Below are positions 8,954-15,927 of a stretch of 20,507 nucleotides of DNA, one piece after another. The DNA is taken from positions 1-20,507 of the forward strand of contig CAZSNT010000173.1 of assembly GCA_964607765.1 (NCBI GenBank), in the 5' to 3' direction. Position 1 is the stretch's first letter, and every line of letters starts with the position of its first letter. The DNA is from CAZSNT01 sp964607765. GTDB lineage: Bacteria > Verrucomicrobiota > Lentisphaeria > Oligosphaerales > JABHEG01. The notes under the pieces are model-generated. The model was not told the DNA's origin and searched no databases. It saw nothing but the letters and a program-made list of their open reading frames with translations. The position numbers and the translations under genes are program-made.

Positions 8954-10686
8954 AGACAATCGTGTTGGCCGTATTGACGTGTGCATTGCTCTCGGCGGAA
9001 GCCGCAACTCAACCGAATATCGTCATCATCTTCAATGACGACATGGGCTATGCCGATCTCGGCTGTTTCGGGTCCGAGAAGAACAAGACCCCGCGCATCG
9101 ATCGGATGGCGGCGGAAGGGCGGAAGTTCACCGACTTCTATGTCACGTCCTCCGTGTGTACGCCGTCTCGGGCATCGCTGATGACCGGGTGCTATCCGGC
9201 GAGGGTCCTTGGTCCCAGCGGCGTGTTCTTTCCCAACAAGACCCGCGAGAGCGGGCTGGATCCCCGGCATTTCACGGTCGCGGAATTGCTCAAGTCGGTC
9301 GGGTACAAAACACTCCATGCCGGGAAATGGCATCTGGGTGACGCGGTGAAATTCCTGCCGACCAAGCAGGGATTCGACACGTTCTACGGCATCCCTTACA
9401 GCAACGATATGTATCCGTCACGGTCGATGAAGTATGCCGCTGACTGCAATTTCCGTGAAGGCTACTCGGCACAGAAGATGATTGATCTGTATGCCAAGAC
9501 TCCGGCTGGGGCACACCCGCCAAGAACAAAGCATAAAGTCCCGCTGATGCGCGACGAGGAGTGCATCGAGTTCCCGCTCGACCAGACCACGATTACGCGC
9601 CGGCTCGCGGACGAGAGCATCCGGTTCATCGAAGAGAGCGTGAAAGAGAAGAAGCCGTTCTTCATCTACCTGGCCAATCCGATGCCGCATGTGCCGCTGT
9701 ATGTGTCGCCGGAGTTTGAAGGCCGAACGGGGAACGGGCTCTACAGCGATGTGATCGCGGAGCTCGATTTCAATACGGGTCGGGTGATGGACGCGCTCAA
9801 GGCGAACGGCGTTGATGAGGACACACTGGTCATCTTTACCTCCGATAACGGCCCCTGGCTGATAAAGGGCGAGCACGCCGGCTCGGCAAAGCCGTTGCGC
9901 GCCGGAAAGGGCTCGAGCTATGAGGGGGGGCACCGGGTGCCGTGTGTCATGCGCTGGCCGGCGAGAATCCCGGCCGGCACGGTTTGTTCCGAGATCGCGA
10001 CGGCCTTGGATGTGATGCCGACTTTTGCCGCGATTACGGGCGCGAAGATCCCGACGGACATTCGCTGTCAGCCGGACGGGCACAATATCGAGAATTTGAT
10101 GACAGGCGGGCCCGAAGAAAAGAGTCCGTATGAGCAGTTTTACCTTGGGAACGGTGCGGTCCGAGTGGGGAAATGGAAATATCGCCAGGGCCCCCTGTAC
10201 GCACGATGGCTGGCGCCGGGCACTACCCCAAAGGAGAATCCGGGAGTGACCCAACTGTTCAATCTGGTCGAAGATCCTGCTGAATCGAACAATGTGATTG
10301 ACCAGTATCCCGAAATGACTAAGCAGGCGCGTGACCTGCTCCCGCTGACTCCCAATGTGTCGATGGTAGTCTCCGATCCAGCCCCACCCAATGGCACCCG
10401 CTATAACATCAAGAAAGATGAGGCGATTGAGGTCGAGGGCGGGAAGGGCGGCAGGTTTGAGGCCGTGATCGCCTTCGCTACGAAGACAGGCGCGAAGTGC
10501 GCCGTACTGGTGAACGGGGTTGAGCAGGAGGCGCTGGGATTCCCGAATGTAAAAAGTTGGTCGGAAAAGAAAACGGGGAAGACGACGCTGGTCTTGAAGC
10601 CGGACAGCAACACCATCGAGATCCGCAATTTGGGTAAACGAGGCATTAACTTCGGATACATCGACTTGAAGCGATCGGAGCAGTAA
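8950..10686 (+). CDS. Sulfatase (arylsulfatase-type, formylglycine-dependent)
   Basis: An exported sulfatase of 578 residues that hydrolyses sulfate esters, probably on the glycan attacked by its neighbours. A Sec signal peptide (MKTIVLAVLTCALLSAEA) is followed by the metal-binding NDDMGY segment (Asp30, Asp31). The modified cysteine motif CTPSR starts at Cys70 and must be converted to formylglycine by a maturase encoded outside this window. HAGKWHLGD and SDNGPW (Asp299, Asn300) supply further conserved active-site residues. After the usual sulfatase end (LFNLVEDPAESNN) about 85 residues remain, with FEAVIAFATKTGAKCAVLVNG and NTIEIRNLGKRGINFGYIDL, resembling a small beta-sandwich, possibly a carbohydrate-binding module. 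The start overlaps the GH78 stop by 4 nt. The sulfatase subfamily and target position on the sugar cannot be assigned by eye. Confidence 0.92.
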   Translation: MKTIVLAVLTCALLSAEAATQPNIVIIFNDDMGYADLGCFGSEKNKTPRIDRMAAEGRKFTDFYVTSSVCTPSRASLMTGCYPARVLGPSGVFFPNKTRESGLDPRHFTVAELLKSVGYKTLHAGKWHLGDAVKFLPTKQGFDTFYGIPYSNDMYPSRSMKYAADCNFREGYSAQKMIDLYAKTPAGAHPPRTKHKVPLMRDEECIEFPLDQTTITRRLADESIRFIEESVKEKKPFFIYLANPMPHVPLYVSPEFEGRTGNGLYSDVIAELDFNTGRVMDALKANGVDEDTLVIFTSDNGPWLIKGEHAGSAKPLRAGKGSSYEGGHRVPCVMRWPARIPAGTVCSEIATALDVMPTFAAITGAKIPTDIRCQPDGHNIENLMTGGPEEKSPYEQFYLGNGAVRVGKWKYRQGPLYARWLAPGTTPKENPGVTQLFNLVEDPAESNNVIDQYPEMTKQARDLLPLTPNVSMVVSDPAPPNGTRYNIKKDEAIEVEGGKGGRFEAVIAFATKTGAKCAVLVNGVEQEALGFPNVKSWSEKKTGKTTLVLKPDSNTIEIRNLGKRGINFGYIDLKRSEQ

Positions 10687-10690
10687 GGAG
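10685..10690 (+). promoter_or_regulatory. Ribosome binding site before a GTG start
   Basis: AAGGAG overlaps the preceding stop codon and lies 11 nt before the GTG at 10702. The spacing is long but usable. The GTG is preferred over the ATG at 10732 because it provides the basic n-region of the signal peptide (MNKLTRKLL). Confidence 0.55.
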
Positions 10691-10701
10691 TCACGAGAAC
10701 A

Positions 10702-13700
10702 GTGAACAAGTTAACCAGAAAGCTGCTGGCCATGGGTTTCGTTCTGGGCATGGGGCTTCCGGCAGTTCAGGCTCAGACCAACAGGCCAAATGTCCTTCTG
10801 ATTGCCGTCGACGACCTGAACGACTGGATCGGCTGCATGGGCGGGCATCCGCAGGCGAAGACCCCGCATATCGACCGGTTGGCGGCGCGCGGGGTCCTTT
10901 TCGACAACGCGCATTGCCAGTCGCCGGTGTGCAATCCCTCCCGGGCCAGCATGATGACCTCGCTTTATCCCGCGACTACGGGCATCTACTTCTTGAACCC
11001 GGACCTCAGTCAGTCACCCGTCGCCCGGGAGAACATCCTGATGCCGAAACGCTTCGAGCGGGAGGGCTATCACGTCACCGGCGCCGGCAAGATCTTCCAC
11101 GGTAACCAGAACAAGAAGTACCTGCCCAACTACGGCGGGTCATTCGGCGGATTCGGCCCGATACCCAAGAAGAAGATCTCGCCCTTTCCCGGGATGAAAT
11201 TGTGGGACTGGGGTGCGTTTCCGGAGAATGACGAGCTGATGCCCGACCACAAGATCGCCGCCTGGGGCGTGGAACAGCTACAGCAGACGCGCGACAAGCC
11301 TCTGTTCCTGGCCACCGGGTTCTACCGTCCGCATGTGCCGCAATATGCGCCGCAGAAGTGGTTCGACCTGTATCCGCTCGATTCACTGAGATTGCCGAAG
11401 GTCCTGGAGAACGACCTTGAGGATCTGTCGGCGTATGGCATCAATCTGACCCGGCTCAAACACGTCGCGCCCACGCACAAGTGGGTGCTGGAAAACGACG
11501 AGTGGAAGCCGCTGGTGCGGTCGTACCTGGCCTGTGTGAGTTTTGTCGACCACCAGATCGGCAAAGTGCTGGACGCCTTGGATGCCAGCCCCCACAAGGA
11601 CAACACGTTCATTGTCCTTTACACGGACCATGGCTTTCACCTGGGCGAGAAGGAACGCTGGGCCAAGCGCAGCCTCTGGGAAGACGGCACACGGGTCCCC
11701 ATGATCATCGCCGGTCCCGGCGTCGCCAAGGGCAAAGTCTGCAAGAAGCCCGTGCAACTGCTCGATGTCTATCCGACGCTGCTGGAGTTGACGGGGCTTG
11801 CAGCGGACGAGAAGCTCGAGGGCCATTCCATGGTCCCCCTGCTGAAGAACCCGGAAGCCGACTGGCCTCACCTGGCCCGCACCAGTTTCGGTCCCGGCAA
11901 TGTCAGCATATGTTCCGAACGTTACCGGTACATCCACTACAACGACGGCAGTGAGGAGTTCTACGACCATGCCGAAGATCCCCACGAGTGGCATAACTTG
12001 ATCGGAAACCAGGAGAAAAAGACCTTGATAGAAGAGCACCGCGCCGCCCTTCCGGAAACCTACCATGCGATTCTGGGAACCAATTCAACAGGGCACAAAG
12101 CGTTCCAGGCGAGCGAGGCCGAACGACCGGACGCTCAGCAAGGCAGACGCGATACACCGACGGTAAAGACCTATGACATAGCCGCCTTCTACTGGCCCTC
12201 GCTGCACTATGACGAGCGTTGGGCGGCGTTCTTTCCGGGTGGAGGAAAGGAGGGCGAATGGGAGAGTATCCGCAACTGTAAGCCCAAGTGGGAGGGACAT
12301 TGGCAGCCCCGCGTGCCTGAGTGGGGGTACGTGATGGACAACGATCCAAAAGCCATGGAAAAGAAGATCGACGCAGCGACTACGCACGGAGTCAATGTGA
12401 TGATCTTCGACTGGTACTGGTTCGAGAACAAGCAATTTCTGGAAAGTGCGCTCAACGACGGATTCCTCAAGGCGAGGAACGTCGACAAGATGAAGTTCTA
12501 CCTGATGTGGGCCAATCATGACGCCAACACGACATGGGATATCCGCCGCTCGCACAAGATGGAGACGATCTGGCCCGGCAGTGTGGACCTGCCGACATTC
12601 AAGACCGTCGTTGCGCGGGTGATCAGCAAGTACTTCTCACACCCGTCCTACTACAAGATCGACGGCGAACCGGTGTTCTCGATCTATGACATGAATAACC
12701 TGATCAAGGGGTTGGGCGGGATCAGGCAGACGGTGGCGGCATTGGACTACTTCCGTGCCGAGGTCAAGAAGGCCGGTTTCCCCGGCCTGCATTTCCAGAT
12801 GATCTACTGGGGGAGAGTCCCGAAGATCGACGACTCCGGTTTTGCCAGCGCAAAGGGCACCGCCGCCAATACAATCAAAACGTTCAAGGTCGATTCGCTG
12901 ACGAATTACCAGTTCGTTCACCTTGCCCGACCCGAGGCGGACTACATCAGGTGGGCTGACAAAGCGCTTTCAAACTGGCCGAAGTGGTCGAAGCAGTTTG
13001 ATGTGCCGTATTTCCCGCATGTGTCCATCGGCTGGGACAACAATGCCAGGTTCGTCGCCAAACGGGGCGCCGTGACCCAAAACGTCAATCCCCAGACGTT
13101 CAGGAAGTACTTGCAGAAAGCCAGAGCCTACGCAGATGCTCACCCGGGCCAGGCCAAGTTGATTACGATCAACGCGTGGAACGAATGGGTGGAGGGCAGT
13201 TACCTCGAGCCGGACAAGCGGTTCGGCATGGGGTACCTCGAAGCGGTGAAGGATGTCTTTGTGACACAGCAGAATGCTACCGGTGTCAACCCATGGGATG
13301 TTCCGGGGCAGCAGCATATTGGTGAGGCAAAAAAAGGAATGAAGTGGGGGCTGAAGGCTGCCAGCAGCCATGAGGCCGGCAGATGGGGGTTGGACAAGCT
13401 GGTTGACGGCATCACCGCCTCTCAATCCAATTCGAAGGGATACTCCAGTGACGCGGCTTCCCGGGCCGACAGCCCAACCTGGCTCGAGATCGATCTCCGC
13501 GAGCAGAAAGCGATCAAGACGATCACGCTCTACCCGCGGACGGACACCATGGCCGTCAATGGCATGACGGCCGGCTTCCCCGTGGACTTGACCGTCTCGC
13601 TGAGGAAGCGGGGTGGCGCTTACACGGTCGCGAAGAAGCTGACCGACATCCCCAACCCGCAGGGCAAGCCCTTTGAGATCGACCTCGCGACGGGCACGGC

Positions 13701-13818
13701 GTTCCCCGAGGCGGAAGCGATCAAAATCGAGGTGACGAAACGTGGTCTGCCCCCCGCCAATGAACGGGCGGCATACAGGTTCCAGCTCGCGGAGCTGGAA
13801 GTGGAGTTTGCTGAATAG
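10702..13818 (+). CDS. Sulfatase - WbsX/GH99-like - F5/8 type C fusion protein
   Basis: A 1038-residue, apparently exported three-module protein starting at GTG. A signal peptide ends near AVQA (residue 24). Module 1 (residues ~27-470) is an iduronate-2-sulfatase-like sulfatase: AVDDLND, the formylglycine motif CNPSR at Cys77, YTDHGFHLGEKERW (Asp309, His310) and LLDVYPTLLELTGL. Module 2 (residues ~491-850) matches the WbsX/GH99-like family (PF14307-type): YDIAAFYWPSLHYDERW, PEWGYVMDNDP, VNVMIFDWYWFENKQFLESAL, KFYLMWANHD and NAWNEWVEGSYLEP. Module 3 (residues ~880-1038) is an F5/8 type C (CBM32-like) sandwich: LVDGITASQSNSKG, TWLEIDLREQKAIKTITLYPR, FQLAELEVEF. The whole reads without a stop or frame change. 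It should remove a sulfate and act on a glycosidic bond of the same chain, with module 3 binding sugar. It follows the previous sulfatase by 15 nt. An assembly joining of two genes cannot be excluded by eye but no scar is visible. Confidence 0.88.
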   Translation: MNKLTRKLLAMGFVLGMGLPAVQAQTNRPNVLLIAVDDLNDWIGCMGGHPQAKTPHIDRLAARGVLFDNAHCQSPVCNPSRASMMTSLYPATTGIYFLNPDLSQSPVARENILMPKRFEREGYHVTGAGKIFHGNQNKKYLPNYGGSFGGFGPIPKKKISPFPGMKLWDWGAFPENDELMPDHKIAAWGVEQLQQTRDKPLFLATGFYRPHVPQYAPQKWFDLYPLDSLRLPKVLENDLEDLSAYGINLTRLKHVAPTHKWVLENDEWKPLVRSYLACVSFVDHQIGKVLDALDASPHKDNTFIVLYTDHGFHLGEKERWAKRSLWEDGTRVPMIIAGPGVAKGKVCKKPVQLLDVYPTLLELTGLAADEKLEGHSMVPLLKNPEADWPHLARTSFGPGNVSICSERYRYIHYNDGSEEFYDHAEDPHEWHNLIGNQEKKTLIEEHRAALPETYHAILGTNSTGHKAFQASEAERPDAQQGRRDTPTVKTYDIAAFYWPSLHYDERWAAFFPGGGKEGEWESIRNCKPKWEGHWQPRVPEWGYVMDNDPKAMEKKIDAATTHGVNVMIFDWYWFENKQFLESALNDGFLKARNVDKMKFYLMWANHDANTTWDIRRSHKMETIWPGSVDLPTFKTVVARVISKYFSHPSYYKIDGEPVFSIYDMNNLIKGLGGIRQTVAALDYFRAEVKKAGFPGLHFQMIYWGRVPKIDDSGFASAKGTAANTIKTFKVDSLTNYQFVHLARPEADYIRWADKALSNWPKWSKQFDVPYFPHVSIGWDNNARFVAKRGAVTQNVNPQTFRKYLQKARAYADAHPGQAKLITINAWNEWVEGSYLEPDKRFGMGYLEAVKDVFVTQQNATGVNPWDVPGQQHIGEAKKGMKWGLKAASSHEAGRWGLDKLVDGITASQSNSKGYSSDAASRADSPTWLEIDLREQKAIKTITLYPRTDTMAVNGMTAGFPVDLTVSLRKRGGAYTVAKKLTDIPNPQGKPFEIDLATGTAFPEAEAIKIEVTKRGLPPANERAAYRFQLAELEVEFAE

Positions 13819-14096
13819 AGAGAAGCGCGGCAGGCGCCAGGCGTTCAGCGACCCTTTCCTCTCCTGCAAACGCCTGACTGAGATCGCTGGCGAGCAGGAG
13901 GACCCTCCGCCCATCGAATGAATTGCCGAGGCCACAGATGACTGAACGGCATCCTGAGGCGAAGGACGTTTCACCCAGAGATCCAAGTGGTGACTGGTCG
14001 GTGCGGGGAAGCTCTCGGTATCCACCACTTCCGACAGGGGCACAGATGAGTCGTCTGCAGCCTGCTCTGAGGAAATACGTCCGCAAGCGCAACGTG
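13819..14096. other. Convergent intergenic gap, no gene seen
   Basis: This 278-nt gap lies between the stop of the fusion gene and the stop of the opposing - strand gene. I see no convincing coding region. An 8-bp inverted repeat (CAGGCGTT at 13838-13845 and AACGCCTG at 13869-13876) may end transcription from the + side, but no T-run follows. Confidence 0.5.
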
Positions 14097-15503
14097 TCAC
14101 TTCAGCTTCAGAACGATGTCGGCCTCGGGCGTACCCCCGTCGTCCTGGAGATCACAGCCGATGCTGTAGATGGTCAAGCCCGCCCCCGAGGTGTTCAGGA
14201 TGAACGGCTTGGCGGTGAACGGGTCGTTGGGGAGTTGGGCTGCCTGAGCCGGCCCGAGTTCCTGAAGTGTGCTGGGCAGCCTGCCCGTGCGTGCCCGATG
14301 CAGGAGCAGCGCGACCGCGACTCGGGCCACCCCCAGGCACGCTTCGTTCGCGACTACGTTCCTGTGGTAGCGGTCCATGACCGGGGTGAAGAGATCGCCT
14401 GCCTTGCCGTATGTTTTGAGATCGGCCCAGAGTTCTGCCTGGACTGACGGGGTGAACGCTTCGCTCGGCGGCATCTGTGCCACGCGTTCCAGGGCGTCGA
14501 AGAAGCCGTTCAATCCGTACCGGATCCAGTCGCTGCACAAGCAGACTCGCACGCGTCGACATGCTGTCACGATGTTCCGGTCCTCGGCGAATTCGTACCC
14601 GCGTTCGCACTCGTCCAGACTGCGCAAGCAGTGCCAGCGCGCTGCGTGCAGTCCGGCCATGTAGTCGGGCGGGTTGTTACCGAGGCGCTCGAGCGTTTCG
14701 GCGAGGCGTGTCAGCTGAGCTGCGTCGAGCTCGAGCACCGGCAGCATCGCGTGCAACAGCCTGTTGACCCGGCACCAGGCGATGAGTGAACAGGTCAGAC
14801 TGATCAGACCTCCGGCGTTGTCGCTGCCCAGGTGCTCTATCATCCGTAGGTAGGTCAGCAACTGCTCCGTGGCGCCGCCGTGATCTCCTGCGTGTGCCAG
14901 GCGTGCTGCCTCGAACGCGAGGAGATCGCCTAGCTTCAACAGCGTGTCGATGGCCGGGCAAGGCCTGATTGGCTTCGACTCCAACCCCGGCCACCGATCA
15001 GTGTCACCTGCGCAGATTACCGGGAATAGGCACAGGGGCTTGCGGACAGCCGCATGCAGCGTCTCGAGTGCGGCGGCGTTGCTGTCGAGCCACTTCGCAA
15101 CGTCTGTTCCGGCCGGTTCCCATCTGCCGTCGCGCGCGGCTTCGAGGGCTGCCTCGTAGTCCGGGGTCCCAGACGGCGAAGGGGATCCCGGGGGCGCGGC
15201 CCGGCTGAGCATCGGCATTGGCCTGCGCAACTCGCCCGCCTCCAGGTAGAGAAATGCGGCGTTCTGTTCGCGCGGCACGACAGGACGCGGGAAGCCGAGC
15301 GCGCGCAGCGATTCCTCCGAGACGACAAAATACTGCTTGCCGAACGCCATGGTCGTGCCGTCGGTCGACACCGGCTCGCACGGCGGCTGCAGGAACGCCC
15401 AGACGAGGAACGCTACAAAGGCGAGGACGACCACGGCGGCGGCGTGGATGAGCAATTGCCGCCAGCGCCCTCGGCCCGATGCCTGGGGGGGCGTGTCCTG
15501 CAC
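14097..15503 (-). CDS. Membrane-anchored protein of unknown function
   Basis: A 468-residue protein on the opposite strand to all its neighbours. The GTG start at 15503 has a good AGGAG 7 nt upstream. One membrane segment lies near the N-terminus (LLIHAAAVVVLAFVAFLVWAFL, residues ~18-39) after a short basic region, so most of the chain should face outside the cytoplasm. The body is helical and leucine/alanine rich with several cysteines. The end has VALLLHRARTGRLPSTLQEL, LPNDPFTAKPFIL and LTIYSIGCDLQDDGG. That ending is like those in pseudopilin-type and related membrane proteins of planctomycetes and relatives, where a 'DPF...G.P...YS.G.D..DDGG' pattern recurs. I recognise no enzyme motif and assign no function. 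Its orientation and content suggest it does not belong to the degradation operon. Confidence 0.75.
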   Translation of the reverse strand: MQDTPPQASGRGRWRQLLIHAAAVVVLAFVAFLVWAFLQPPCEPVSTDGTTMAFGKQYFVVSEESLRALGFPRPVVPREQNAAFLYLEAGELRRPMPMLSRAAPPGSPSPSGTPDYEAALEAARDGRWEPAGTDVAKWLDSNAAALETLHAAVRKPLCLFPVICAGDTDRWPGLESKPIRPCPAIDTLLKLGDLLAFEAARLAHAGDHGGATEQLLTYLRMIEHLGSDNAGGLISLTCSLIAWCRVNRLLHAMLPVLELDAAQLTRLAETLERLGNNPPDYMAGLHAARWHCLRSLDECERGYEFAEDRNIVTACRRVRVCLCSDWIRYGLNGFFDALERVAQMPPSEAFTPSVQAELWADLKTYGKAGDLFTPVMDRYHRNVVANEACLGVARVAVALLLHRARTGRLPSTLQELGPAQAAQLPNDPFTAKPFILNTSGAGLTIYSIGCDLQDDGGTPEADIVLKLK

Positions 15504-15510
15504 AAACCGA

Positions 15511-15515
15511 CTCCT
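15511..15515 (-). promoter_or_regulatory. Ribosome binding site for the - strand GTG start
   Basis: On the - strand this reads AGGAG, 7 nt before the GTG at 15503-15501. It is a near-ideal site and supports the unusual start codon. Confidence 0.7.
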
Positions 15516-15711
15516 GTTACTGCTTCCCGACCTGCCTCGCCCCCCTGAGAAGCATCATCTTGTGATCCCGCGCCGCCGCTCAGGCCTGAAGTGGATCGAA
15601 TATGGACCTATGCATCACAATCCTCTTCGCCTTCGCCAAGAACCAATGCGAAGATAGGCGGCAAGAGAGGAAATGCCAAATCGAAGCGAGAGCTGACAGA
15701 GCAAGAAGACA

Positions 15712-15752
15712 CCCCGAAAAAGGGGAAGCCGTTGCTGTGGGGCCGTTGCCCC
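15712..15752. repeat. Two short GC hairpins in the leader of the Tat oxidoreductase
   Basis: The first is CCCC (15712-15715), a 6-nt loop, GGGG (15722-15725). The second is GGGGC (15739-15743), a 4-nt loop, GCCCC (15748-15752). The octamer GCCGTTGC occurs directly twice (15728-15735 and 15742-15749). Function unknown; they may fold in the 5' leader. Confidence 0.4.
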
Positions 15753-15769
15753 TCTCCGCTAGGCGTCGT

Positions 15770-15794
15770 GCAGATCAAGGCGTCTCTGATCTGC
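15770..15794. repeat. Perfect 8-bp inverted repeat (GCAGATCA / TGATCTGC)
   Basis: GCAGATCA at 15770-15777 is mirrored by TGATCTGC at 15787-15794 across a 9-nt spacer, about 134 nt before the oxidoreductase start. The size and symmetry fit a regulator-binding site or a leader hairpin. Neither is proven. Confidence 0.45.
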
Positions 15795-15927
15795 GGTCGA
15801 ACGTGGCGCTGTGCGCTCGCCGATACCGCAGCGAGGTCGTGGCTTCTTTCCCGAATTCCTTGCCTTCCTCCTCGGAACCTCTACTCTTTCCATGGTAACC
15901 CACATGGCTCAAATCAAGAGAGAAGAA

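Larger units (their letters stand above)
15504..15927. other. Divergent intergenic region with small inverted repeats
   Basis: This 424-nt stretch lies between the diverging starts of the - strand membrane protein and the + strand Tat oxidoreductase. It must hold the promoters for both, but I cannot point to a convincing -35/-10 pair. No credible gene is visible. It contains three small hairpins between 15712 and 15794, annotated separately. Confidence 0.6.

Noticed and set aside
13838..13876. 8-bp inverted repeat (CAGGCGTT / AACGCCTG) as terminator of the fusion gene
   Set aside because: The loop is 23 nt and no T-run follows, so it does not meet the standard for an intrinsic terminator. 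Kept only as a note in the intergenic entry.
12970..14100. Opposite-strand open frame of 376 codons at the end of the fusion gene
   Set aside because: It mirrors the WbsX and F5/8C coding region, which has clear family motifs on the + strand. Its translation shows no domain and no good ribosome site was seen.
15602..15898. Small open frame of 98 codons in the divergent intergenic region
   Set aside because: Composition is erratic, cysteine/arginine-rich, no ribosome site of note and no recognisable motif; it overlaps the hairpin cluster.
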